From assembly GCA_903870905.1 (NCBI GenBank), contig CAIQEU010000078.1, positions 1 through 63,984 of the forward strand: DNA of 63,984 nt, read 5' to 3'. The notes beneath the pieces were generated by a model, which was given only the letters and a program-made list of their open reading frames with translations, searched no databases and was not told the origin of the DNA. The stretch's first letter is position 1. Each line of letters opens with the position of its first letter. The DNA comes from an uncultured Actinomycetes bacterium. Lineage in GTDB: Bacteria; Actinomycetota; Acidimicrobiia; Acidimicrobiales; RAAP-2. The position numbers were made by a program, and so were the translations under genes. Shown piece after piece: positions 8,511 to 16,796 of the stretch.

Positions 8511-9259
8511 TGGCCGACACCATTGTGACCCTCGACGAGGTCGTGAAGCGCTTCGGTGATCGAGAGGTGCTGTCTGGAGTCACCCTCTCGGTGACCCGAG
8601 GACAGGTGGTCTGCCTGATTGGGGCGTCGGGTTCGGGAAAGTCCACGTTGCTCCGGTGCTGCAACAAGCTCGAGGACATCGACGGTGGCACCATCTCGGT
8701 GTTCGGCACCGACCTCAGTGGGGATGACGTCCGGGGCGAACTCGTCCGGCGCCATATCGGCATCGTGTTCCAGTCCTTCAACCTGTTCCCCCACCGCACG
8801 GTGCTCGACAACATCACCATGGGTCCTCGTCGGGCACTCAAGATGGTGAAGGCCACGGCTGAGGCGACCGCACTCGATCTGCTCACCCAGTTCGGCCTCG
8901 CCGAGAAGGCGAAGGACTACCCCGACCGGCTCTCGGGAGGACAGCAGCAGCGGGTGGCGATCATCCGTGCCCTCGCCATGGACCCGGAGCTGCTCCTCCT
9001 CGACGAGATCACCTCTGCACTCGACCCCGAACTCGTCGGCGAAGTCCTCGACGCGGTGCGGGACCTCGCAAGGTCCGGGATGACCATGATCCTCGCCACC
9101 CACGAAATTGCGTTCGCTCGCGACGTCGCCGACCTCGTGGTGTTCTTAGAAGGCGGCCGCATCGTCGAAAGCGGACCACCAGAGCAGGTCCTCGTAGAAC
9201 CTCGAGAAGCGGCCACCCGCCGCTTCCTCAGTCGCTACTTGGGCGACGCTCCTACCTGA
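8510..9259 (+). CDS. Polar amino acid ABC transporter ATP-binding protein
   Basis: A 249-residue complete ABC ATPase: Walker A GASGSGKST (about residues 38-46), Q-loop FQSFNLFPH, signature LSGGQQQRVAI, Walker B ELLLLDEITSALDPE, and switch His in LATHEIAFA. The FQSFNLFPH Q-loop and the EITSALDPE block are characteristic of the GlnQ/HisP group. It hydrolyses ATP to drive amino acid import through the permease encoded just upstream. Note EITSALD where EPTSALD is usual, so the Pro after the catalytic Glu is Ile. Its end overlaps the convergent Nudix gene by 8 bp. Confidence 0.93.
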   Translation: MADTIVTLDEVVKRFGDREVLSGVTLSVTRGQVVCLIGASGSGKSTLLRCCNKLEDIDGGTISVFGTDLSGDDVRGELVRRHIGIVFQSFNLFPHRTVLDNITMGPRRALKMVKATAEATALDLLTQFGLAEKAKDYPDRLSGGQQQRVAIIRALAMDPELLLLDEITSALDPELVGEVLDAVRDLARSGMTMILATHEIAFARDVADLVVFLEGGRIVESGPPEQVLVEPREAATRRFLSRYLGDAPT

Positions 9260-9713
9260 GGGGCCGGACTTCGTCCATCTCGGCGAACATGGCGAGGACG
9301 TCGCGGTCTCGGTCGTAGGTGACGAGTCCCTTGGCCGTCTCCACGTCGACCCACCGAAGTTCGGACACCTCATCGTTGGGGAGGAACTCGCCACCGATGG
9401 CCTGCATAAGCCAGTAGACGACGACTTTCGGGCGATCCTTGCGGTCGATGTAGGTGACGAATCCGACGTAGGCACCGCGGGAGCACACGAGTCCCGTTTC
9501 TTCATGCACCTCTCGAACGGCTGCGTCCTCGAACGACTCCCCTGATTCCAACTTCCCCTTGGGGAAGGACCAGTCCACGCGATAGGGCCGGTAGCAGACG
9601 ACGACTTCGATGACCCCGTCGTCGTTGCGGCGCCAGATGAGGCCACCGGCAGACCACACCGAGATCCCCTCGGCGAGTGCGGGATCGAAGGTGACGTCAC
9701 GAGTCGACGTCAT
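9252..9713 (-). CDS. Nudix hydrolase
   Basis: A 153-residue cytosolic protein. The Nudix box is complete: G-x5-E-x7-REVHEETGL, starting at PKGKLESGES. It binds divalent metal and cleaves nucleoside diphosphates linked to another moiety. PYRVDWSFPKGK before the box and VVVYWLMQA after it resemble MutT-like or diadenosine polyphosphate hydrolases; the true substrate is unknown. The ATG at 9713 is preferred over an in-frame TTG at 9776, since GGGAG lies 10 nt upstream and the extra 21 residues lack family character. It follows the EthD-like gene on the same strand. Confidence 0.85.
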   Translation of the reverse strand: MTSTRDVTFDPALAEGISVWSAGGLIWRRNDDGVIEVVVCYRPYRVDWSFPKGKLESGESFEDAAVREVHEETGLVCSRGAYVGFVTYIDRKDRPKVVVYWLMQAIGGEFLPNDEVSELRWVDVETAKGLVTYDRDRDVLAMFAEMDEVRPLR

Positions 9714-9778
9714 GTGCCACAACTCTCCCGGCGGACCGTTGTGGGTGACGCGCTCCTTCGAGGAGTGAAACGGCAAGA

Positions 9779-10126
9779 TCAGTTGCCTTCCTTCGCAATG
9801 ACGACGGTGGGCTCTTCGGTCAGAATGAAGTGGAGCTTGGTGGTGTCGAGGAAGGACTCGATGTCGGTCCAGATGGCACCGAAATCAGACGCCATCAGCG
9901 AGGCCTCGTAGTCAGCCATCGAGGCGAACCACTGCATGGTGACGCCATCGAATCCGCCGTCGTCAACCTCGGGAGCGCCGGTTCGGGGGTGCTGCTCGTA
10001 GCGGAGCACGTACCTCCCAGATTCCGAAGCACGAATCAGCGGACCGTGCACGTTGAACCAGTGGTCGTAGAAAGCTTCTGTGGTCATTCCGGGCTTGCGG
10101 CGCAGCATGCAGGTCAGTCGAACCAT
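9779..10126 (-). CDS. EthD-domain (dimeric alpha/beta barrel) protein
   Basis: A 115-residue protein with the EthD pattern: VRLTCMLRRKPGMTTEAFYDHWFNVHGPL at the start, where the DHW-xxxH-GPL element is typical, and a second sheet QWFASMADYEASL. EthD-like proteins are small dimeric ferredoxin-fold barrels. Some assist cytochrome P450 or act as monooxygenase or decarboxylase subunits, and most are uncharacterised. The ATG at 10126 follows a GGAGAGAG ribosome site, so the longer reading frame start is not used. It is probably transcribed with the downstream Nudix gene. No oxygenase is nearby to suggest a partner. Confidence 0.75.
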   Translation of the reverse strand: MVRLTCMLRRKPGMTTEAFYDHWFNVHGPLIRASESGRYVLRYEQHPRTGAPEVDDGGFDGVTMQWFASMADYEASLMASDFGAIWTDIESFLDTTKLHFILTEEPTVVIAKEGN

Positions 10127-10188
10127 CGGGTCTCTCTCCTCACTCCGTTCTCGCACAACCTAGTGCGGCTGCACCGCGCCGATCGCCG

Positions 10189-10194
10189 TACCAT
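10189..10194 (+). promoter_or_regulatory. Leaderless-type -10 box TACCAT
   Basis: TACCAT lies 6 nt before the GTG start of the TSUP permease gene, with no ribosome site between, so the mRNA probably begins at or within a base or two of the start codon. Confidence 0.55.
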
Positions 10195-10200
10195 GGCACC

Positions 10201-10983
10201 GTGACGAGCCCTCTCCTCGCCGGCAGTCATCCCCTCACCGCCGTCTCTGGCCTCGTGGTCTTCGCTGCCGGTGTGGGCGCCGGGCTCTTCAACGGAGTGG
10301 CTGGTGGCGGCACCATGCTCTCGTTCCCCACCTTGCTGGCCCTCGGCGTTCCCCCCATCACCGCCAATGTCAGTTCCACCGTCGGCATTCTCCCGGGGTA
10401 CCTCGCCGCAATCGTCGGCTACCGACGCCACGTCGTGGCGAATCGGTCGGTCATCACCCGTCTCGCGCTCCCGGCGTTCCTCGGTGGAGTGGGCGGAGCT
10501 GTCGCACTCCTCATCACCCCGACCGCGGTCTTCAACAGCCTCGTCGTCGTCCTCATTGCGCTCGCCACGCTGCTCTTCGCCGCGCAGCCCGTCCTCGCTC
10601 GACGCATGCAGCGGAACCACGCAGCAGCTCGACACGAGATCGCTGCCTGGATCGGCGTCCTCGGCGCTTCGCTCTACGGCGGCTACTTCGGCGCAGGGGT
10701 GGGCATCGTGCTCCTCGCACTCTTCGGGTTGACCTTGGACTTGGACCTCGCCCAATCCTCCGGGGTGCGCTCCGTCCTCGCACTGCTCGTCAATTTCCTC
10801 GCTGCGGTGATCTTCGTGCTCCACGGAGCTGTGAATTGGGCAATCGTTGCCTGCCTCGTTCCAGGAAGTTTCCTCGGGGGCATCCTCGGGGCGCGCCTCG
10901 CACTCTCGCTCCCGGTTCGGTGGCTCCGCGCCGTCGTCGTCCTCATCGGCGTGGCCACCACCGTGGTCCTCGCCCTGCACTGA
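10201..10983 (+). CDS. TSUP family permease (TauE/SafE, sulfite/organosulfonate exporter type)
   Basis: A 260-residue membrane protein with two similar halves, as in the TauE/SafE (TSUP) family. The first half has the signature GAGLFNGVAGGGTMLSFP and the second has YGGYFGAGVGIVLLALF. Family members move sulfite, sulfoacetate, taurine-related compounds or other small organic anions. No sulfur genes lie nearby, so the substrate is open. It starts with GTG directly behind a leaderless-type -10 box. A single-gene unit followed by a separate promoter for the DUF4395 gene. Confidence 0.85.
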   Translation: MTSPLLAGSHPLTAVSGLVVFAAGVGAGLFNGVAGGGTMLSFPTLLALGVPPITANVSSTVGILPGYLAAIVGYRRHVVANRSVITRLALPAFLGGVGGAVALLITPTAVFNSLVVVLIALATLLFAAQPVLARRMQRNHAAARHEIAAWIGVLGASLYGGYFGAGVGIVLLALFGLTLDLDLAQSSGVRSVLALLVNFLAAVIFVLHGAVNWAIVACLVPGSFLGGILGARLALSLPVRWLRAVVVLIGVATTVVLALH

Positions 10984-11013
10984 CGCGAGGGGGGTACCTC
11001 GTGAGGTGCGGGA

Positions 11014-11019
11014 TAGGCT
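11014..11019 (+). promoter_or_regulatory. Leaderless-type -10 box TAGGCT
   Basis: TAGGCT stands 6 nt before the GTG of the DUF4395 gene. The identical hexamer recurs before the GNAT gene at 39.5 kb, fhaA and pknB. Confidence 0.6.
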
Positions 11020-11025
11020 GACCTC

Positions 11026-11505
11026 GTGGCAACGGTCTTCTCCTTCCCCAATCCGGTCGACGAGCACGCAGCGCGCACCGTGGCCGGAGGCGTGGTCATC
11101 ATTGCCCTGTTCACCCTGGTCGTCAACGCACCGCTCGGGGCACTCCTGCTCGCCTACGGCTTCCTCGCTCGGGTGCTCACCGGACCTACCCTGTCACCAC
11201 TCGGGCAATTCGCCACTCGAGTCATCGCACCGAGGTTCGACCGTCCAGCGCTGACCGCCGGTCCGCCGAAGCGCTTCGCACAGGCGATTGGCCTGACCTT
11301 CTCCGTGGCCACCGTCCTCACGTGGTGGCTGGCCTCATGGAGCGTGGCACGGTGGATCCTCGTGCCGCTGATCATCGCGGCAACCTTGGAGTCGGTCGTC
11401 GGCTACTGCTTGGGCTGCGCCATCTTCTCCAAACTCATGGCCCTCGGCGTGATCCCCGAGTCCATCTGTGAAGAGTGCGCCGACATCTCTCGGCGCTACC
11501 GCTAG
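11026..11505 (+). CDS. DUF4395 family membrane protein
   Basis: A 159-residue membrane protein matching the DUF4395 pattern: VDEHAARTVAG at the start, then TLSPLGQFATRVIAPRF, PKRFAQAIGLTFSVA, and a C-terminal YCLGCAIF motif with a conserved Cys pair; a further CEEC sits near the end. Two hydrophobic stretches surround residues 25-45 and 90-125. In other Actinobacteria this family is often encoded beside thioredoxin-like or sulfurtransferase genes, but no such neighbour is present here. Function is unknown; the Cys motifs allow a redox or metal role. It converges on the CHAP gene. Confidence 0.75.
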   Translation: MATVFSFPNPVDEHAARTVAGGVVIIALFTLVVNAPLGALLLAYGFLARVLTGPTLSPLGQFATRVIAPRFDRPALTAGPPKRFAQAIGLTFSVATVLTWWLASWSVARWILVPLIIAATLESVVGYCLGCAIFSKLMALGVIPESICEECADISRRYR

Positions 11506-11511
11506 ACCGCG

Positions 11512-13317
11512 TTAGCGCCCACCGTCTTGGTGGGCAATCTGGGCGGCGGTTCCCTTGCGGATGACGACGGTTGCATGTGGGGCGCTGGCGCCGGGAAGCG
11601 TGGGCGTGATGTACCCCACGATGGCGTCACTACCAGCATCGTGCGATGCCGCCGGGTTGAAGTACCCCGAGTCCCACACCGCCACGTTGTAGCCCTGCGG
11701 GGTGGCGGGACCGGAGTTGCCGCTCACGACGTCGATCAGGTTGCCCTTCACGCCGACCACAATGCCGACGTGGTCCCCAACGTGACTGCTGGCGTACCCC
11801 CACACCACCGCGTCGCCGGGATGGGGGGAATTGGTGGCGCCAGCTTTGAAGGTCCCAAGTCGTGACCCGTGGTCGACGAAGGTGTAGCTGTACCCCGTGA
11901 TCCCTGAGGTATCAGCGCCCGCCTTCATCCAGACCCAGTTCGCGAAATCCGAGCACCACTCCTCAGCGGCAGTTCCCTTCGCGCACCCGGTCGTCCAGCC
12001 GCGCTTGAAGGCGGCGGTGTAGGGGTTGCAGTTCGAGTTGAGCGGTGTCTCAACCACCGAGGCTCCCAGCTGATCTTGGCTCTTGGCCAATGCCACGATG
12101 CGCTGGATGAGCGGGATGGGTCCACCATCGAGCGCAACAGCGACCAGACCCGATGCCATCGTGACGAGCGAGGGAGCACTTGCGATGAGCTCGCCGGAGT
12201 AGGGCTGGTTCGTGGCGTCGACCACCGTGGGCATCGCCGCTGGACTAGGAGCAGTCAGGACGGCCAATGCCCCTGAGGTTGCCCGCAGCCCAACCGTGAT
12301 TCCCGTTGGCGTCGCCACGAGAGCAACGGGGAAGCCAGCCGACGCACTCTGCTTCCGAGCGGCGAGTTGCGGTGTCCAATCGAGAGAAGTCCACGGGCCT
12401 GATGCCGTTGCCGCCGACACGATGACGAGGCCTGACGACGTCGTGGGAGCGGCCACGACGACGCCCGTAGCCGTCACCGCGAGGGAGGGGTCGGCACCGA
12501 GCAGTGTTCCAGCAGGCAGCGGAATCGTGAACGACCGCCACAGGGTGAACCCTTGGTTGTCGTTGATCACCGCGACGAGTCGGCCAGCGGTGGTTCGGGC
12601 CACGATGGCCTCAACGCCGTCATCGGTGGCCACCGCACCGACCGATGGCGAGCCCACGATGGTGGGCACCGAGGCAATGGCGCTCAGGTTGTAGGCGTTC
12701 CAGTGGTGGCCACCGAATCCATCGGCGAGCACCTGGAGGAGTTGTCCAGTCGTCGTCGTGAGAAGGAGTTCCACGGCACCGCTCGAATTCACCGTGGCGA
12801 CAGGACCCGCGGCGACGACATGGGTCCCGAGCACCGTGGAGAGATCCGTGACCTGCCAAGATCCAGCGACACCACCAGACGACGTCACGACCATCACGTC
12901 GCCGGTGGTCGTGCGCAACGCCAAGAGCAACTGACCAGGCGCAGGAGCGATGAGCGATGAGGCCGCTGCGATCGCGGGGAGCGGCGTCGAGGTGGTGATC
13001 GGCACCATCGGAGCGAGGGATGACGTGGCGCTGCTCGACGCCACCACCGCCCCCGTCGGCGTGATCGCCACCGCTTCGAGCTGGCCCCCGAGGTTCGTGA
13101 GCGTCGGTGCGACGGTGAGCAGTGGCACCACCTGTGCAGCCGTCAGGTCGGCCTCCACTGCCGTTCCCGAGGGAGTAATCGTGAACGCCACGCTGTCGAC
13201 GCTCGTCGCGCGTGGGGTCGCCGCGCCACCGGCTCGAGCGGGCACAACGGCTGCCACCGCGAACAGCGCGGCGAGCACCACGAGGTTCGTGCGCCGGTGT
13301 CGTTTGCTGATGAGCAC
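11512..13317 (-). CDS. Secreted CHAP-domain protein with repeated W-x3-DL(S/T) modules
   Basis: A 601-residue secreted protein. The GTG at 13317 follows AGGAGAAGAGG and gives a good signal peptide (VLISKRHRRTNLVVLAALFA). Residues about 40-410 form a series of beta-rich modules marked by W-x3-D/N-L-S/T (SWQVTDLS, HWNAYNLS, PWTSLDWT), probably a propeller. Residues about 425-580 are a CHAP amidase domain: catalytic Cys in EEWCSDFANWVW (about Cys455) and His in VGDHVGIVVG (about His516). CHAP enzymes cut peptidoglycan amide or peptide bonds. The same repeat occurs in the next two divergent genes, so the modules probably share a target such as the cell surface. Whether it lyses own or foreign walls is open. 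Confidence 0.8.
   Translation of the reverse strand: MLISKRHRRTNLVVLAALFAVAAVVPARAGGAATPRATSVDSVAFTITPSGTAVEADLTAAQVVPLLTVAPTLTNLGGQLEAVAITPTGAVVASSSATSSLAPMVPITTSTPLPAIAAASSLIAPAPGQLLLALRTTTGDVMVVTSSGGVAGSWQVTDLSTVLGTHVVAAGPVATVNSSGAVELLLTTTTGQLLQVLADGFGGHHWNAYNLSAIASVPTIVGSPSVGAVATDDGVEAIVARTTAGRLVAVINDNQGFTLWRSFTIPLPAGTLLGADPSLAVTATGVVVAAPTTSSGLVIVSAATASGPWTSLDWTPQLAARKQSASAGFPVALVATPTGITVGLRATSGALAVLTAPSPAAMPTVVDATNQPYSGELIASAPSLVTMASGLVAVALDGGPIPLIQRIVALAKSQDQLGASVVETPLNSNCNPYTAAFKRGWTTGCAKGTAAEEWCSDFANWVWMKAGADTSGITGYSYTFVDHGSRLGTFKAGATNSPHPGDAVVWGYASSHVGDHVGIVVGVKGNLIDVVSGNSGPATPQGYNVAVWDSGYFNPAASHDAGSDAIVGYITPTLPGASAPHATVVIRKGTAAQIAHQDGGR
11517..11535. terminator. Short hairpin between convergent genes
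   Basis: GCCCACC-GTCTT-GGTGGGC forms a perfect 7-bp stem at the meeting point of the DUF4395 and CHAP genes, inside the last codons of the latter. It could stop transcription from both sides; there is no U-run. Confidence 0.4.
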
Positions 13318-13477
13318 GTTCCTCTTCTCCTGAGGTCCACCACACCCTGGTGGTCGGTGCTCCGCCCACAACGCACGCTAGCAGGGGCAATGTGCTGAAA
13401 CCTTGCTGAGGATGGATCGTTGCCCGAGCTCGCAGCGACCATCGGTCTCGGCATAGGGTCACGGTCGGAGGTGGCCC

Positions 13478-16400
13478 ATGCCCAATCGACGGTGGCGCTC
13501 AAGAGCACTCGTGGCGGTGAGCTCAACGCTGCTCGGGCTGCCGGTCGCAGCCGATTCGGCAACTGCAGCCCAACTGCAACCCACCATGGCGATTGTGGCG
13601 AGAAGCGCCCATCCTCCGCTGGGCGCAACGCCCCTCACGCCGATGGCCGCCACTGCACCAATGACGCTCTCTATTGGGCTCGCCCCGAGGGACCCTGCTC
13701 AGTTCGCCGCCTTCACCGCTGCGGTGAACGAACCGGGCTCATCGATCTACCACCAGTTCTTGGCACCGGGCGAGTACGCCACTCGGTTCGGCGCAACTCC
13801 CACCTCTGCGGCACCGCTCATCGCCACGCTGCGAGCAGGTGGATTCACCGTCCAGCCGTTCAACCCCCGTCTCCAACTCCTCACCGTGTCGGCCCCCCGA
13901 TCCACGGTCGAACGATTCTTCTCCGTGGCGATCAACCGCTACCGAGACCGATCTGGGCACGTCGGCACCATTGCCCTCGGTGCACCGCGCGTGCCCGCCT
14001 CGCTGCGCCCGTTGATGACGGGCGTCAGTGGTCTGAACACCTTGGCCCGATGGACCGACGTCGGCCTCAACCACGGCAGTCGGTCGCGCAGCATTCGATC
14101 ACCGCACGTGGTGCCGGCCATTGGATCGGTCCCGACCTGTGCTGCTGCGTCGAGTGCGCAGTCGAGCGTGGGCGGGTGGACGACCGCCCAACTCGCACAG
14201 GCCTATGGGTTCAGCACCGCCTACAGCCGCGGTGCCTTCGGTGCAGGGGTCACCGTTGGGCTCTACGAGCTCTCCGCCTACCAACAGAGCGACCTTTCGG
14301 CCTACGAGAAGTGCTACGGCATCACCCCATCGGTCAAGATCGTGAACGTCGACGGTGGGGCTGGTCCCTACGACGCCTCGACGGCGTTCGAGCCAACCTT
14401 GGACGTCGAAGAGATGCTGAGCCTCGCCCCTCAGGCCAACTTCCTCATCTACAACGGACCGAATAACGGGAATGGCCCCAACGACCTCCTGGCCAAGATC
14501 GCCAGCGACGACAAGGCCATGGTCATCTCGACGTCCTGGGGGATCTGCGAGTCCATCAACGGCCAAGACCCCGCCGCACTGGCCAGCGAGACCCAAGATC
14601 TCCAGCAAATGGCAGCCCAGGGTCAGTCCATCGCTGCCGCGTCCGGCGACAATGGAGCAGCGGACTGCTACGACGGTTCGACGGTCGGACCGACGCCACA
14701 GGTCGACGACCCAGCATCCCAGCCCTACGTCACCGGAGTTGGCGCCACGTCGCTGCTGTCGGTTGCGCCCCTCAAGCAGACGGTCTGGTCGTCGAGTTCG
14801 CTGAGCGGCGGGGCGAGTGGTGGGGGCTACTCGACGGTGTGGCCACGTCCAGCGTGGCAGACCCTCCCGGACACGAATTCCCTGAACGGTGCGGGAAATC
14901 GCATGGTTCCCGACGTGGCGATGAGCGGGGACCCCGGTGGGGGCGTCCTCGTCTACCTCGCCGATAGCGGTGGGTGGCAAACCGCCGGAGGCACCTCAGC
15001 TGCAACCCCACTCTTCGCCAGCATGCTCGCCTTGGCCGAGTCCAACTGCGGCATCACGAGGACTGGTCTCGGCCTCGTGAACCCCACCCTCTACCAGCTC
15101 GCGCAGAACCAGCCCGGTGACTTCAGCGACGTCACCTACGGCGCCAACTCGGTCTCGAGCGACAACAGCATCCCGTCGTATCGAGCAACCCCTGGCTACG
15201 ACCTCGCCAGCGGACTCGGTTCGCCGAACGCCGGATTCTTCTCTGGGATCTGCGCCAGCGCTCCTGTGGCGTCGCTGACGTCACTGAAAGCGGGCAACCC
15301 CACGTCAGTGACCGTGACGGCGACGACCACTGCTCCCCTCAACAACGGCGACACCTTGAGCCTGGCGCTGCCACCGGGTGACACCGTTCCCTCGTCCTAC
15401 GGTTCGGTGACCGCCACCGATGACGGTGCACCTGTGGCGATGTCGGTCACCGGCGTGAGCGCATCGACCGGTTCTGCCACCGCCAACGTGGTCACCTTCA
15501 CCTGCTACGCCACCATCGCCACCGGGTCGACGCTCACCTTCACCATCGCCAACGTCCTCAACCGTCTGGCGCTCGCTCCGGCACAGATCATGGTGTCGTC
15601 CAGCGCGGCGTCGTGGCCATCGGCTGTCGCTGCACTCCCAGCATTGACCTCCTCGAGGCCCCTCTGGAAGGTCAGCGACCTCGCATCACGAGCGGCAGCG
15701 GCGGGGACCGCCACCGGGCCCGGTGCCCTCCTCGCTGCACCGAGCGGGACGACCGCGACCTTGGTCACCACGACCAAGGCCAACCAGCTCGCCGTGCTGT
15801 CTGGGGCACCGTCGGCGCTCACCCTCGGTGCACCACCCCTCCCGGCACTTCCCGTGGGTTCGGGGAAGTTGACGGTGGCGCTGAACGTCGCCGTGATCGG
15901 GACGAGCACAACCGTGGCCGATGTGACGACGACCGGCCACGTCATCCTCGCCACGTTGACCAAGGGGAAATGGACCATCAAAGACCTCACCGCGCTCGAC
16001 AAGACCCCAACGAGCGTGGGCACACCCTGCATCGCGCCGCTCACCGCAGGACCGCTCACGACCACTGCGGTCCTCACCAGAACGACGAGCTCGAAACTCC
16101 AGTTGGTGGTCGCTACCGGCACCAAGGACGTCGTCGAGAACTTGACGGCCATCACCGGCGTCGCCCCCGCCGGGCCACCGGTGTGCGCCGCGGCACCGCT
16201 CAGCATGGTGGTAGCCGTGCGCGGAACCGACGGCGATCTGAAGGAACTCAACCTCCGCCTCGGGGCAACCCCCAGCGTGCTGGCCTTCAGTGTCGACGAC
16301 ATCACCTCCCTCAACCACCTCCCCCACCTCGCTGCAGACCCCACCGGCATCACGGTGGCCAACCAGTTGATCTCCATCGTGTCGGTGGTTTCGGGATCTG

Positions 16401-16756
16401 GACCAGGGTCGAAGAACCAATTGGTGCTCTCCATTGCTGCGATCGGCACCTACAAGCAGTGGCCTTCGGTGAACTTGACCGCTTCGTCGAGCCTCCCGCA
16501 GGACTTGAGGAACCCTGTAATCCTCAACACCACGACCCGCACAGAGATCGTGGCCAGGACGGTGACGGGGGGACTCGAACTGATCGTGAACAACGGCCAG
16601 AACGGGCTCTGGAACGGCTACGACCTCTCCGCGGCCTTCGGTCTCGGCGCCGGGATCTCCACCTTCAGCGCTAGCGCAGTGGGTGCGACGGCCGCAGTCA
16701 CGTGGGCCGCAGCCAACGGACACCTGCAACTCGCCAGCAGTTCGTCGACCTTCTGA
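13478..16756 (+). CDS. Secreted S53 family peptidase (sedolisin/kumamolisin type) with C-terminal repeat domain
   Basis: A 1092-residue exported protease. After a signal peptide (to about residue 31), residues 60-190 are a pro-kumamolisin activation domain. The catalytic domain covers about 220-590: Glu305 and Asp309 (FEPTLDVE), oxyanion Asp391 (SGDNG), and nucleophile Ser507 in GGTSAATP. All S53 catalytic residues are present. Such enzymes are acid-active serine-carboxyl peptidases. After a Thr-rich spacer, residues about 730-1090 carry W-x3-D-L-T modules (LWKVSDLA, KWTIKDLT, QWPSVNLT, LWNGYDLS), the same kind as in the CHAP protein. A GGAGG ribosome site lies 6 nt before the ATG. It is divergent from the CHAP gene across 160 bp. 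Confidence 0.88.
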   Translation: MPNRRWRSRALVAVSSTLLGLPVAADSATAAQLQPTMAIVARSAHPPLGATPLTPMAATAPMTLSIGLAPRDPAQFAAFTAAVNEPGSSIYHQFLAPGEYATRFGATPTSAAPLIATLRAGGFTVQPFNPRLQLLTVSAPRSTVERFFSVAINRYRDRSGHVGTIALGAPRVPASLRPLMTGVSGLNTLARWTDVGLNHGSRSRSIRSPHVVPAIGSVPTCAAASSAQSSVGGWTTAQLAQAYGFSTAYSRGAFGAGVTVGLYELSAYQQSDLSAYEKCYGITPSVKIVNVDGGAGPYDASTAFEPTLDVEEMLSLAPQANFLIYNGPNNGNGPNDLLAKIASDDKAMVISTSWGICESINGQDPAALASETQDLQQMAAQGQSIAAASGDNGAADCYDGSTVGPTPQVDDPASQPYVTGVGATSLLSVAPLKQTVWSSSSLSGGASGGGYSTVWPRPAWQTLPDTNSLNGAGNRMVPDVAMSGDPGGGVLVYLADSGGWQTAGGTSAATPLFASMLALAESNCGITRTGLGLVNPTLYQLAQNQPGDFSDVTYGANSVSSDNSIPSYRATPGYDLASGLGSPNAGFFSGICASAPVASLTSLKAGNPTSVTVTATTTAPLNNGDTLSLALPPGDTVPSSYGSVTATDDGAPVAMSVTGVSASTGSATANVVTFTCYATIATGSTLTFTIANVLNRLALAPAQIMVSSSAASWPSAVAALPALTSSRPLWKVSDLASRAAAAGTATGPGALLAAPSGTTATLVTTTKANQLAVLSGAPSALTLGAPPLPALPVGSGKLTVALNVAVIGTSTTVADVTTTGHVILATLTKGKWTIKDLTALDKTPTSVGTPCIAPLTAGPLTTTAVLTRTTSSKLQLVVATGTKDVVENLTAITGVAPAGPPVCAAAPLSMVVAVRGTDGDLKELNLRLGATPSVLAFSVDDITSLNHLPHLAADPTGITVANQLISIVSVVSGSGPGSKNQLVLSIAAIGTYKQWPSVNLTASSSLPQDLRNPVILNTTTRTEIVARTVTGGLELIVNNGQNGLWNGYDLSAAFGLGAGISTFSASAVGATAAVTWAAANGHLQLASSSSTF

Positions 16757-16783
16757 CGCCCGCCGTGACGACCCCATGGTCGG

Positions 16784-16789
16784 TATCGT
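16784..16789 (+). promoter_or_regulatory. Leaderless-type -10 box TATCGT
   Basis: TATCGT lies 7 nt before the GTG at 16797 and supports that codon as the start of the third secreted protein rather than the in-frame ATG at 16776. Confidence 0.45.
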
Positions 16790-16796
16790 GGTCGAG

